From: Geodermatophilus bullaregiensis
GTDB lineage: Bacteria; Actinomycetota; Actinomycetes; Mycobacteriales; Geodermatophilaceae
Direction of reading: 5' to 3'
Assembly: GCF_016907675.1 (NCBI RefSeq)
Contig: NZ_JAFBCJ010000001.1
Location: 4,898,001-4,962,000, forward strand
Length of the DNA: 64,000 nucleotides
Numbering within the stretch: the first letter of the stretch is position 1; each line of letters begins with the position of its first letter. The translations under genes were made by a program, and so were the position numbers. Below are positions 41,492 through 51,775 of this stretch, piece by piece. The notes under the pieces are model-generated. The model searched no databases. It saw only the letters and a program-made list of their open reading frames with translations, and was not told the origin of the DNA.

Positions 41492-42565
41492 TCACCGCTC
41501 CTCCGGGTAGGGCGGGGCGCTGTCGGCGACGACGGCGCCCCGCTCGCCCAGCGGCCGCTCGGGCCCGACCGTGGAGTCCCGGGACGTCTGCCGCTCGGCC
41601 TCGGCGTTGACCACCGCGCCCAGGACGACCAGGAACACGCTGAGCCACAGCCACGCCATGCTGATCGCCACGCCGGCCAGCGAGCCATAGGTGGCCTGGT
41701 AGTTGCCGAGGCTCTGCACGTAGGCGAACAGCGCCGCCGACGTCGCCAGCCACAGCACCGTCGTGAGCACCGCGCCGCCACTGATCCACCGCCAGCGCGC
41801 GTCCTTCCGGTCGGGGGCGCAGCGGTAGAGGACGGCGAGCACCGTCGCCATCAGCAGGGCCATGCCCAGCCAGACGGCCACCGGCGCGACGGCCCGGACC
41901 GGGCCGGGCGCGCCGTCGAGTGCCTCCGACACCAGGCCCGCCACGGTGATCAACGCACCCAGCAGCACCGCACCGCCGAGCACCAGCACCAGCCCGAGCC
42001 CGCTGCGGCGCAGGAAGCTGCGGGTCTCCTCCTCGTGGTAGGCGAGGGTCAGCGCGTCGACGAGGTAGGTGGCCGCGGTGGTCGCCGTCCACAGCGCCGC
42101 CGCCAGCCCGGCCAGGCCGCGCCAGGTGAGCACCTGGCCGGAGGCGGCCGTGATGGTGGTCAGCTGCTCGGCGACCAGGGGTTCGAGGTCGGTGGGGAGC
42201 ATGCCGGCCACCGCCGACAGCTGCTCGAGCGCCTCCGTCGGCGTGGTGACCGCGCCGTAGATCGACAGCGCCGTCACCAGCACCGGGGCGATCGACAGGA
42301 TCGCGAAGAAGGCCACCGCGGCGATCAGCGCCATGAGCCGCTCGTCGAACGAGTGCCGGACGGCGCGCCGGACGACCCGCCACCAGCCCCGCGGCGGGAT
42401 CCGGTGCGGCGAGACCGCGTCGTGCGGCCCCGCCCCGTGCGGCCCCGCGTCGTGCGGCGCTGCCTCGTCCGGCACCGCGCCGTCGGTCACCGTGTCGTCC
42501 GGCCGGGGGCGTGCCGACCCCACCGGTGTCCCCGTCGCGGCCCCGACGCCGCGCGCCTCCGCCAT
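41492..42565 (-). CDS. YihY/BrkB family membrane protein
   Basis: The protein has 357 residues. The N-terminus (1-60) is disordered with 'PHDAGPHGAGPHDA' repeats. It is followed by six membrane segments of the YihY/BrkB fold including 'LMALIAAVAFFAILSIAPVLVTALSIYG', 'GLAGLAAALWTATTAATYLVDAL', 'YRCAPDRKDARWRWISGGAV' and 'LGNYQATYGSLAGVAISMAWLWLSVFLVVLGAVVNAE'. The family is often misannotated as RNase BN; here only the membrane fold is supported. It diverges from the PspC gene. Confidence 0.9.
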   Translation of the reverse strand: MAEARGVGAATGTPVGSARPRPDDTVTDGAVPDEAAPHDAGPHGAGPHDAVSPHRIPPRGWWRVVRRAVRHSFDERLMALIAAVAFFAILSIAPVLVTALSIYGAVTTPTEALEQLSAVAGMLPTDLEPLVAEQLTTITAASGQVLTWRGLAGLAAALWTATTAATYLVDALTLAYHEEETRSFLRRSGLGLVLVLGGAVLLGALITVAGLVSEALDGAPGPVRAVAPVAVWLGMALLMATVLAVLYRCAPDRKDARWRWISGGAVLTTVLWLATSAALFAYVQSLGNYQATYGSLAGVAISMAWLWLSVFLVVLGAVVNAEAERQTSRDSTVGPERPLGERGAVVADSAPPYPEER

Positions 42566-42718
42566 GGGGGGAGTGTGCTCCGGCTCCCGGTCCCCGGCAC
42601 GCTCCCGTCCGGTTCTCCGCACAGGGGATCCCCGGACGGGCACCCGGGCCCCGGACCGGGGTCGGTTCCGGGCGCTCCCCGATGTGCCGGGGCACCCGTC
42701 CCCGGCAGGCTCACTGCC

Positions 42719-43069
42719 ATGACATCGACCCCCTTCCCCACCCCTGAGACCGTCTCCCCGCAGGCCGTCCCGCCGCAGGCCGTCCCCCCGCGGACGGGGC
42801 GGCCCCAGCTCCGGCGCAGCCGCTCCGACGCGGTGCTCGGCGGCGTCAGCGGCGGCCTGGCCGCGCACACCGGCACCGACCCCGTGCTCTGGCGGGTGGC
42901 GTTCGTCGGGCTCACCGTCGCCGGTGGTGTCGGCGCCCTGCTGTACCTGCTGCTGTGGGTGCTCGTGCCGCAGGAGCCGCTCGGCCCCGGCGAGACCGCC
43001 CGCCCGGTCGACCGGTTCGTCGACGACCTGCACGTCCGGCTCGCCGGTCCCACGGCCCGGCGGGACTGA
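42719..43069 (+). CDS. PspC domain protein
   Basis: The protein has 116 residues. After a Pro-rich N-terminus with the repeat 'QAVPPQAVPP', the PspC domain reads 'QLRRSRSDAVLGGVSGGLAAHTGTDPVLWRVAFVGLTVAGG' and 'LLYLLLWVLVPQE', a short amphipathic segment plus one transmembrane helix. PspC proteins take part in envelope stress responses. Ends nine bases from the convergent dhaM gene, without a visible terminator. Confidence 0.88.
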   Translation: MTSTPFPTPETVSPQAVPPQAVPPRTGRPQLRRSRSDAVLGGVSGGLAAHTGTDPVLWRVAFVGLTVAGGVGALLYLLLWVLVPQEPLGPGETARPVDRFVDDLHVRLAGPTARRD

Positions 43070-43077
43070 CCGGTCGC

Positions 43078-43484
43078 TCAGCCGGCCAGGTGCGCCTGCT
43101 TGGGCGCCAGGCCCTGCAGCGCCTCGGCGGCCACCCGGTCCCGGGACGCGCCGGAGGCCGCGACCACCGCGGCGCCGACCAGGCCCTCGACCAGCGGCGC
43201 GGGGGAGAGCACCACCCGCGCCCGCTGGTCGTCGTCGAGGAACTCCAGCGCGGTCTCGGCCGACAGGACGGCGCTGCCGAGGTCCATGAGCACGACGACG
43301 CCGTCCCCGCCGTCCGCGGCGGTGACCGCGTCGGCGATCGCGGTCGCGTCGGTGCCCAGTCCGCCGTCGACGTCGCCGGCCGCGACGCCGACGGCGAGCT
43401 CGCGGCCGGGCAGCATGCCGCGCGCCAGCTCCACCGCCGCCTCGGCCAGCGCGCGGCTGTGCGAGACGACCACCAGCCCGACGG

Positions 43485-43488
<4 letters not shown>
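43078..43488 (-). CDS. dhaM: Dihydroxyacetone kinase phosphoryl donor subunit DhaM (EIIA only)
   Basis: The protein has 136 residues. The EIIA-mannose-type domain starts 'VGLVVVSHSRALAEAAVELARGM' with the phosphorylated His in VSHS near residue 10, and has 'GVVVLMDLGSAVLSAETALEFLDDD'. It accepts phosphate from HPr and passes it to the ADP held in DhaL. It is single-domain; the HPr- and EI-like parts of the E. coli protein are missing, so general HPr/EI must be supplied by genes elsewhere. GTG overlaps the dhaL stop (GTGA). Confidence 0.93.
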
Positions 43489-44120
<632 letters not shown>

Positions 44121-44122
44121 GC

Positions 44123-45124
<1,002 letters not shown>

Positions 45125-45154
45125 CGGGGCTCCCGGGGGATCGGCCCTGCTGGG

Positions 45155-45168
45155 GTGACCGCGGTCAC
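45155..45168 (-). promoter_or_regulatory. dha operator palindrome
   Basis: GTGACCGCGGTCAC is a perfect 14-bp palindrome located about 12 bases downstream of the predicted dha -10 box and 31 bases before the dhaK start codon. Such placement favours a repressor binding site in the transcribed leader. No regulator gene for it is adjacent. Confidence 0.5.
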
Positions 45169-45179
45169 GTGACGTCCGG

Positions 45180-45209
45180 AGGCTAGGGACCGGGCAGCGG
45201 ACTCCACAA
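45180..45209 (-). promoter_or_regulatory. dhaKLM promoter
   Basis: On the minus strand TTGTGG (45204-45209) and TAGCCT (45180-45185) are separated by exactly 18 bp and resemble the housekeeping -35/-10 pattern. The predicted start of transcription, near 45173, gives a leader of about 50 bases containing the palindrome and a Shine-Dalgarno. Confidence 0.5.
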
Positions 45210-45268
45210 GACCGGGCCCGGACCCGTCCGGCGCCCGTGCCGACCGGCTCGGCGACACTGGTCGCGTC

Positions 45269-45817
45269 ATGGGGACGGCAGGCGGTGCGACGGCGGACGG
45301 CGGGGGACCGGGCAAGCCGCTGCCCGACGTGGTCGCCCCGGACCTCGACGTCCTGTTCTGCGGCATCAACCCGTCGCTGCTCTCCGCCGCCCGCGGGCAC
45401 CACTTCGCCCGCCCGGGCAACCGGTTCTGGCCGGCGCTGCACCTGGCCGGGCTCACCCCGCGCCGGCTGGCACCGGAGGAGGACCGCGAGCTGCTCGACC
45501 ACGGCCTCGGGGTGACCAACCTCGTCGACCGGCCCACCCGGACCGCCGCCGAGCTGCGACCCGACGAGCTGCGCGACGGCGCGGTGGCGCTGGCCGCCCT
45601 GGTCGCGCGCCACCGCCCGCGGGTGGTCGCCGTCCTCGGCATCACCGCCTGGCGGCTGGCCACCGGCGAGCGGGCGCGGACCGGCTGGGGCCGGCAGCCC
45701 GACCGGCTGGGCGGCGCGCAGACGTGGGTGCTGCCCAACCCCAGTGGTCTGAACGCCGCCTACCAGCTGCCCGACCTCGCCCGGCTGTACGGCGGGTTGC
45801 GGGCGCCCCGCTCCTAA
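45269..45817 (+). CDS. mug: Mismatch-specific uracil/thymine-DNA glycosylase (Mug-like)
   Basis: The protein has 182 residues. 'DVLFCGINPSLLSAARGHHFARPGNRFWPALHLAGL' contains the GINP catalytic motif, and 'WVLPNPSGLNAAYQLPDLARLY' is the C-terminal motif 2 of Mug/TDG glycosylases. It removes uracil or thymine opposite guanine, useful in a very GC-rich genome where cytosine deamination is frequent. It is divergent from dhaK. GACACT lies about nine bases before the ATG and may serve as -10. Confidence 0.9.
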   Translation: MGTAGGATADGGGPGKPLPDVVAPDLDVLFCGINPSLLSAARGHHFARPGNRFWPALHLAGLTPRRLAPEEDRELLDHGLGVTNLVDRPTRTAAELRPDELRDGAVALAALVARHRPRVVAVLGITAWRLATGERARTGWGRQPDRLGGAQTWVLPNPSGLNAAYQLPDLARLYGGLRAPRS

Positions 45818-45826
45818 CCGCTCGGC

Positions 45827-48715
45827 TCACCGGCCCGCCGGGAGCGGCTCGGACTCACCGGCCAGCTGGCCGACCAGCGCGACCGCGGCGCCGAGGTCCA
45901 GTCCGGACCCCTTGGCCACGGCGGCGGCCAGCGCGGCCGGGTCGAGGGCGGCCTCGACGGCCGTGACGTAGCGCCCGCCGTCCACCGGGTCCATCCGGAG
46001 GGGGTCGTAGCCGACGAGCCGGGCGTTGGACCGCACCGCACCCAGCAGGACGGCGCCGGTGCGGGCCCGGCCGCCCGCGGTGGCGGCGCCGACCGCGGTG
46101 AGCAGCCCGGCCAGCGTGCCGGTGGCGTCGCCCTCGCGGTGGGTCAGGTCGACCATCCGCCACAGGTCGCCCAGCGCCTCGTCGGCGCGGCCGAGCTCGG
46201 TGAGCACCTTGGCGCGGATCCACAGCACCGACGAGTGCGCCCACGAGTGGCCCAGCCCCAGGGCGAGCTCCTCGGCCCGCGCCAGGTGCGCCAGCGCCCC
46301 CTCGGCGTCGCCGGCCACCCGGGCGAACTGGCCCAGCGTCATCGCGATCTCGGCCTGCACCCACTCGATGCCCGAGGCCTGCGCGAGCTCCAGCCCGTGG
46401 GCGATGTCGCGGGCGGTCTCCCCGTCGGGGTCGGCCTGGCCCAGCAGCGCCCGGACGAAGCCGCGCAGCACCAGCGCCAGCGCCAGGACGCCGTCGTGCT
46501 CGTCGGGAGCCGCGGACACGATCTCGTTGGTGCGCGCCCAGATCGAGGCCACGTCACCGGAGAGGTAGGCCAGCAGCGCGTCCCCGAGCAGCGCGCCGCT
46601 GCGCACCCGCGGCGGTGCGTCCGGGGTGGCGTCCAGCGCGCTGGCCAGCCAGCGGCGGCCCTCCTGGACGTGGCCGCGGCGGTACCACCACCACGAGAGC
46701 GCGGCGCCGATCCGCAGCGCCAGCTCGCCCTGGCCGGTGGCCAGCGTGTGGGTGAGCGCCGCGCGCAGTGCCGGCTGCTCGGCGTCGAGCCGGCGGGCGC
46801 TGGCGGTCCACTCGGCGCGCCGCAGCGTCGGCTCCAGCCGCTCGGTGAGGTCGACGACGTGACCGGCCAGCCGGTCGCGCAGCCGCCGCGCGACGGCCTC
46901 GGGGAGGCCCTGCTCGGCGTACTGCCGCAGCGTCTCGAGCACGCGGTGGCGGCCGGTCCCGTGGTCGAGCTCGACCAGCGACTTCGACACGAGCACCCGC
47001 AGCAGCTCCCGCGCGCCGCCGCCGACCTCCGGCCCGGCCACCGCCTCGACGGCGTCGGCGCCGAAGCTGCCCGGCAGCACCGCCACGGCCCGGAACACGG
47101 CCAGCTCCGGCGGCGTGAGCAGGTCGATGCTCCACTGGACGGTCGCGGCCAGCGTCCGCTGGTGCGGGACCGCGGTGCGCCAGCCGCCCGACAGCAGCGC
47201 GAAGCGGTCGTCGACGCGCCCGGCGACCTCGGCCAGCGGCAGCGTGGTCAGGCAGGCCGCGGCCAGCTCCACGGCCAGCGGCAGCCCGTCGAGGGCCACG
47301 ACCAGGTCGCGGACCCGCGCCAGGTCCTCCTCCGACGGCTCGGCCAGGTGCGGGGCGACCAGCCGGGCGCGGTCGAGGAACAGCTGCTCGGCGTCGCTGC
47401 CCGGGGCGCCCGCCGGCATCGGCCCGCAGGGCAGCACCGCCTCGCCGGGCAGCCCGAGCGGCTCGCGCGAGGTGGCCAGCACCTGCAGGTCGGGACACCG
47501 GGGCAGCAGGGCCGCGCACACCTCGGCCGCCGCCTCCACCACGTGCTCGCAGTTGTCGAGCACGAGCAGCAGCGGGCGGTCCTGCAGGGCGGTGGCGACG
47601 GCGCCGAGCGGGTCCCCGGCGGTGAGGCTGACCCCGAGGACGGTGGCCACCTGCGCGGCGACCAGGTCGGGGTCCTCGACCCCGGCCAGCTCGACCAGGG
47701 CGGCGGGCGGGGCGCCGTCGGGACGGCGGCGGGCGGCCTCCAGCGCCAGCCGCGTCTTTCCGCTGCCGCCGGGCCCGACGAGCGTCACCAGCCGGCGGCC
47801 GCCCAGCGCGGTGGCCACGGCGGCCAGCTCCCGGGTCCGGCCGACGAAGGCGGTCAGCGGCACCGGCAGCGGGCGCACCGCCGGGGTGGCGGGGACCTCG
47901 GCGGCCGGGGCGGCCGCCGGGGCGGGCGGGGCCGGCTGCACGGGCGCGGCGGCCAGCCCCGCGTCCTGGCGCAGGATCCGCTCGTGCAGCTCCTGCAGGG
48001 GGCGGCCGGGGTCGACGCCGAGGCCGTCGGCCAGCAGCCGGCGGCCCTCGTCGTAGACCTCGAGCGCCTCGGCCTGCCGCCCGGAGCGGTACAGCGCCAG
48101 CATCAGCGAGGCGCGCAGCCCCTCCCGCAGCGGCTCGGCGCGCAGCAGCTCGCGGACGTCGTCGACGATCTCGGCGTGCCGGCCGCGCCGCAGGTCCAGC
48201 TCGGCGGCCAGCTCCCGGGCGGCCAGGCGCAGGTGCTCGAGCCGCTCGGCCTCCTCGACGGCGAAGGTCGCCGACACGTCGGCGTAGGCCGGGCCGCGCC
48301 ACAGCGCCAGCCCCTCGGTGACCGCCGTCCGCGCCGCCTCGACGTCGCCGCGCGCGGCCAGGTCGCGGGCGCTGCGCAGCAGCTGCACGAAGCGGACGGC
48401 GTCGACGTCCCCGGGCGCCACGTCGAGCCGGTAGCCCGGCTCGCGGGTGACCAGGAGGGTCCACCGGCCGTTCCTGACGTCCGGCTCGAGCTCGCGGCGC
48501 AGCCGCGACACGATCGACTGCAGCGTCGCGGACACCGCGGTGGGCGGCTGGCCGCTCCAGACGCGGTCGACGAGCAGGTCGACGGGGACGGTGCGCCCCG
48601 GGTCGACCAGCAGCGCGGCGAGGACGGCGCGGTGCCGCGGGGACGAGGGAGCCAGGAGACGGCCGTCGCGCCAGACCTCGACGGGCCCGAGGACGCGGAA
48701 CGAGGTCGCGGTCAT
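45827..48715 (-). CDS. AfsR/SARP-like regulator with BTAD, NB-ARC-type ATPase and TPR-like tail
   Basis: The protein has 962 residues. Order: OmpR-type winged helix ('RVLGPVEVWRDGRLLAPSSPRHRAVLAALLVDPG', 1-100), BTAD domain (about 100-245), Pro/Ala linker, then an AAA-type NTPase with Walker A 'VGPGGSGKTRLALEAA' near 325, Walker B-like 'LLLVLDNCEHVVEAAAEVC', and 'LVVALDGLPLAVELAA'. A long helical TPR-like region follows. Such regulators control secondary metabolism or stress genes. It diverges from the BBE-like flavoprotein (start 48844), its most likely neighbour target. ATG 48715 matches the family N-terminus. Confidence 0.9.
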   Translation of the reverse strand: MTATSFRVLGPVEVWRDGRLLAPSSPRHRAVLAALLVDPGRTVPVDLLVDRVWSGQPPTAVSATLQSIVSRLRRELEPDVRNGRWTLLVTREPGYRLDVAPGDVDAVRFVQLLRSARDLAARGDVEAARTAVTEGLALWRGPAYADVSATFAVEEAERLEHLRLAARELAAELDLRRGRHAEIVDDVRELLRAEPLREGLRASLMLALYRSGRQAEALEVYDEGRRLLADGLGVDPGRPLQELHERILRQDAGLAAAPVQPAPPAPAAAPAAEVPATPAVRPLPVPLTAFVGRTRELAAVATALGGRRLVTLVGPGGSGKTRLALEAARRRPDGAPPAALVELAGVEDPDLVAAQVATVLGVSLTAGDPLGAVATALQDRPLLLVLDNCEHVVEAAAEVCAALLPRCPDLQVLATSREPLGLPGEAVLPCGPMPAGAPGSDAEQLFLDRARLVAPHLAEPSEEDLARVRDLVVALDGLPLAVELAAACLTTLPLAEVAGRVDDRFALLSGGWRTAVPHQRTLAATVQWSIDLLTPPELAVFRAVAVLPGSFGADAVEAVAGPEVGGGARELLRVLVSKSLVELDHGTGRHRVLETLRQYAEQGLPEAVARRLRDRLAGHVVDLTERLEPTLRRAEWTASARRLDAEQPALRAALTHTLATGQGELALRIGAALSWWWYRRGHVQEGRRWLASALDATPDAPPRVRSGALLGDALLAYLSGDVASIWARTNEIVSAAPDEHDGVLALALVLRGFVRALLGQADPDGETARDIAHGLELAQASGIEWVQAEIAMTLGQFARVAGDAEGALAHLARAEELALGLGHSWAHSSVLWIRAKVLTELGRADEALGDLWRMVDLTHREGDATGTLAGLLTAVGAATAGGRARTGAVLLGAVRSNARLVGYDPLRMDPVDGGRYVTAVEAALDPAALAAAVAKGSGLDLGAAVALVGQLAGESEPLPAGR

Positions 48716-48843
48716 CGGGAGGCAGGCTAGGGGCTCCCGGGCCGGTCGTGGGGTCCTCCCGGTCCCCAAGCCCGCGACAAGGTCACGGCAAGGGCGCGTG
48801 CGCACGCTGCGGGAGCACCGTCCCCTCCCGTCCGGAGCCCGCC

Positions 48844-50163
48844 ATGCCCCCTCCGCCGCTGTCCGCGACCGCCGTCCTGCCGCCCGACCTGGAGGCCTCG
48901 CTGCGGGGCCGGCTGTCCCCCGGGGCCGCCGTCCGGGGGTCGGTGGTGTCGGTCGCCGACGCCGCGGACGTCGTCGCCACGGTGCGGCTGGCCGGCCGGC
49001 ACGGGGTGGCCGTGGCGGGAGGAGGGGACGGCGCGGACGCCGCCCGCGGACTGGTGGTGGACGTCGACGGCCTCGGCGAGCTGAGCGTGTCCGAGGCGGG
49101 CTGGGCGCGGGTCGGCGGCGGGGTGCGCTGGCGGCAGCTGGCCGCGGCGGCCGCGCGGCACGGGCTGGCGCCGGTCCCCGGCACGTCGGGTGACGAGCGG
49201 GTCGCCGACGCGGTCACCGGTGGCGGCGTGGGCCTGCTCGCGCGCACCTACGGGCCGGCGTCGGACCGGGTGCGCGCGGTGGAGCTCGTCACCGGCGACG
49301 GCGTCCTGCGGAGGGCCGCGCCGGACGAGGAGCCTGAGCTGTTCTGGGGCGTGCGCGGGGGCGGCGCGGCGCTGGGCCTGGTCACCGCCGTCGAGGTGGA
49401 CCTGCTGGCCGCGGGGCCGCGCTACGCGGGGGACCTGTCCTGGCCCGGGGACGACGCGGGCCAGGTCCTGGAGGAGTGGCGCACCTGGTCGGCCGCGCTC
49501 CCGCCGCAGGCCGGGACGTCGCTGGTGCTGGTGCGCCTCCCCACGGGGGAGGTGGCCGTGTCGGTGCGCTTCGGCTGGACCGGCGACCCCGGCGACGGCG
49601 CCGCCGTGCTCGACGGGCTGCGCGCCCGGCTGCGGCCGGCGCGGGACGACGTCGGCGTCCGCGGCCCGGCCGACCTGGGTGGGGGAGTGGGGCCCGTGAC
49701 CGGCGTGGAGTCCTCCCTGCTGCTCGACCGGCTCGGGGCCGCCGGCGCCGGGCCGGTGCTGCGGGCCGCCACCGGAGGCTGCGCGCCGCGGACGGTGGAG
49801 CTGCGGCTGCTCGGCGGCGCGGTCGGCTGGGTGCCCGAGCGCTCGAGCGCGCTGTGCCACCGTGACGCGCGGCTGGCCGTGCGGGTCGTCGGCGGGACCG
49901 GCACCGAGGACCGGGCGGCGACCTGGGCCTGCGCCGAGGAGCTGGCCGCGGCGCTCGACCCCGAGACCGGAGGGCGGGAGCCGGCCCACGGGCACGGCCG
50001 CTGGCCCGACGTGCTGGCGCGGACCCCCACGCCGCCCGTCCGCGACCGGCTGACGGCGCTGGCCACGGCCACCGACCCGCACCGGATCCTCGAGGGAGCC
50101 GGCCGCGGCCGCCCGCCCGTCCCGGGCCCCGGGACGGGCGGGCGGCCGGTGCGCGGCGGGTAG
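48844..50163 (+). CDS. FAD-binding PCMH/BBE-like oxidoreductase without the covalent-FAD His
   Basis: The protein has 439 residues. The PCMH FAD domain shows 'GVAVAGGGDGADAARGLVVDVDGLGEL', where relatives with bicovalent flavin have a His after the Gly run, and Asp is seen here. It continues with 'ADAVTGGGVGLLARTYGPASDRVRAVELVTGDG' and 'ELFWGVRGGGAALGLVTAVEVDL'. The C-terminal BBE-type segment ends near 'ATDPHRIL'. FAD is thus probably bound non-covalently at that position. Substrate unknown. GGAG precedes the ATG. The last 18 codons contain a long perfect inverted repeat. Confidence 0.85.
   Translation: MPPPPLSATAVLPPDLEASLRGRLSPGAAVRGSVVSVADAADVVATVRLAGRHGVAVAGGGDGADAARGLVVDVDGLGELSVSEAGWARVGGGVRWRQLAAAAARHGLAPVPGTSGDERVADAVTGGGVGLLARTYGPASDRVRAVELVTGDGVLRRAAPDEEPELFWGVRGGGAALGLVTAVEVDLLAAGPRYAGDLSWPGDDAGQVLEEWRTWSAALPPQAGTSLVLVRLPTGEVAVSVRFGWTGDPGDGAAVLDGLRARLRPARDDVGVRGPADLGGGVGPVTGVESSLLLDRLGAAGAGPVLRAATGGCAPRTVELRLLGGAVGWVPERSSALCHRDARLAVRVVGGTGTEDRAATWACAEELAAALDPETGGREPAHGHGRWPDVLARTPTPPVRDRLTALATATDPHRILEGAGRGRPPVPGPGTGGRPVRGG
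50106..50148. terminator. 21-bp perfect palindrome inside the 3' coding end
   Basis: The 21 bases 50106-50126 are the exact reverse complement of 50128-50148, with one central base. The inner GGG-C-CCC may form the loop, leaving about an 18-bp stem. It overlaps the last codons of the FAD-oxidoreductase gene and lies before the convergent hmp stop (50176), so it is the best candidate for bidirectional termination. Confidence 0.65.
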
Positions 50164-50175
50164 ACCCCGCGCCGG

Positions 50176-51414
50176 TCAGGCGTGGACGGCGTCGGGCGCG
50201 GGCTCGGTCTGGGAGTCGGCCTGCCACAGGTCGGGACCGAAGACCTCGTACTGGACGTCCCGGGCCGGCACCCCCCGCTCGAGCAGCGTGCTGCGGACGG
50301 CCTGCATGAACGGCAGCGGGCCGCACAGGTAGTACACGGCGCCCTCGGGCAGCACGACGTCGTCGAGGTCCATGACGCCGGCGTGCACGCCGTCGACCGG
50401 CAGGGTGCTCCGTGCGCCCCGCTCGTACCAGGTGTGCACCGTGGCGCCGGGCAGCCGCCGGACGTCCTCGAGCACCTGCCGGCGCAACGCGAACGACTCC
50501 TCGTCCACGTCGGCGTGCAGCAGCGTGATGGGCAGGCGCGAGCCCGCCGCGGTCAGGTGGGAGAGCATCCCGGCCATCGGCGTGACGCCGATGCCGGCGC
50601 TGATGAAGACCACCGGGCGGCCGGAGTCGTCGAGGACGACGTCGCCGAAGGGCAGCGACACGGTCAGCCGGTCGCCGACCCGGGCGTGGTCGCACAGGTG
50701 GTTGGAGACCTCGCCGTCGGGCTTGCCCCCGCCGCGGACCCGCTTGACCGAGAACTGGCGGTGCTCGCCGTCGTCGGCCCTGGTGAGGCTGTACTGCCGC
50801 GGCTGCCGCACCCCGTCGGGCATCGGCACCTGGACGGTCACGTACTGGCCGGGCAGCGAGGTCTTGACCAGGTGGTCGTCGGTCCGCTTCAGGCGGAAGG
50901 TGACCACCTCGTCGGTCTCCTCGACCCGCTCGGCCACCTCCCACTCGCGCCACACGGTCTCCGGGCGCACCCCGCGGGCGCTGTAGAGGCCGCGCTCCTG
51001 GTTGATCAGCGCGTACGCCATCAGCCAGTAGACCTCGTCCCAGGCGGCCGCCACCTCGGGGGTGACCGCGTCGCCGAGCACGTCGGCGATGGCCCAGAAC
51101 AGGTGCTCGTGGACGACGTCGTACAGCGCCGGCGTGATGCCCAGCGAGGCGTGCTTGTGCGCGATCCGAGACAGCAGGCGCTCGGGGACCTGCTCCGGCG
51201 TCTGCACCAGGGCGCTGGCGAAGACGGCGACCGAGCCGGCCAGCGCCACCTGCTGGGTGCCCTCGGCCTGGTTGCCGCGGTTGAAGACCCCGTCGAACAG
51301 CTCGGGGTGGGCGTCGAACAGGTGCGCGTAGAAGCGCTTCGCGATCTCCCCGACGTGGTCGGCGACCACGGGCAGCGTGGCCTCGATGACGGGACGGGAG
51401 CGGTTCGAGAGCAT
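50176..51414 (-). CDS. hmp: Flavohemoprotein Hmp (nitric oxide dioxygenase)
   Basis: The protein has 412 residues. The globin domain has the distal Tyr29 and Gln54 and the proximal His88 ('RIAHKHASLG'), as in E. coli Hmp. The reductase has the FAD motif 'RQYSLT', the NAD-binding 'FISAGIGVTPMAGML', 'YYLCGPLPFMQAV' and the C-terminal 'YEVFGPDLW'. It converts NO and O2 to nitrate using NADH or NADPH. AGGAGG stands right before the ATG. It diverges from a second, different flavohemoglobin gene across 361 bases. Confidence 0.95.
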   Translation of the reverse strand: MLSNRSRPVIEATLPVVADHVGEIAKRFYAHLFDAHPELFDGVFNRGNQAEGTQQVALAGSVAVFASALVQTPEQVPERLLSRIAHKHASLGITPALYDVVHEHLFWAIADVLGDAVTPEVAAAWDEVYWLMAYALINQERGLYSARGVRPETVWREWEVAERVEETDEVVTFRLKRTDDHLVKTSLPGQYVTVQVPMPDGVRQPRQYSLTRADDGEHRQFSVKRVRGGGKPDGEVSNHLCDHARVGDRLTVSLPFGDVVLDDSGRPVVFISAGIGVTPMAGMLSHLTAAGSRLPITLLHADVDEESFALRRQVLEDVRRLPGATVHTWYERGARSTLPVDGVHAGVMDLDDVVLPEGAVYYLCGPLPFMQAVRSTLLERGVPARDVQYEVFGPDLWQADSQTEPAPDAVHA

Positions 51415-51775
51415 GGTCCTCCTCCGACGGTCGACGGACGTCGAGCCAGTCTGCGCAGCGGTGGAGTCCCGTGGCACCTGCGCCCTCCCGGCCGGCGGGG
51501 CCGGGGGCGACCGCGACCGGCACTCCCCGGCCAGCGACCCTGCCAGGAGAAACCCCGGACGTCGACCGGATCGGTTCCGGAGTGCTAGCCGGTGACCGTG
51601 GCTCGTGGATACAGTGCGCCCGGATCCCTCGGCGTCCGCGCGCGGCACCGAGCGCAGCGGCCGGGAGGGATCCTCACGGGGGCGGTGACCGCGGCGGCAC
51701 GACGCAGCGGCGTCCCGGCCCAACGACGGTCCGGCCAGCAGGCCGGCCGAGGACCACGGGTTGAGGGGGGCGTTC
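51415..51775. other. Divergent control region between two flavohemoglobin genes
   Basis: These 361 bases hold no credible gene. The visible elements are a 9-bp inverted repeat GGATCCCTC (51622-51630) and GAGGGATCC (51665-51673) with 34 bases between, a -10-like TACAGT (51610-51615) oriented rightwards, and a Shine-Dalgarno before each flanking start. The inverted repeat lies in the predicted leader of the right-hand gene and could be a regulatory stem-loop or a protein site. No NsrR-type AT-rich box is evident. Confidence 0.5.

Noticed and set aside
41492..42565. RNase BN annotation for the YihY/BrkB gene
   Set aside because: The family's naming as RNase BN is known to be wrong; only a six-helix membrane protein is supported.
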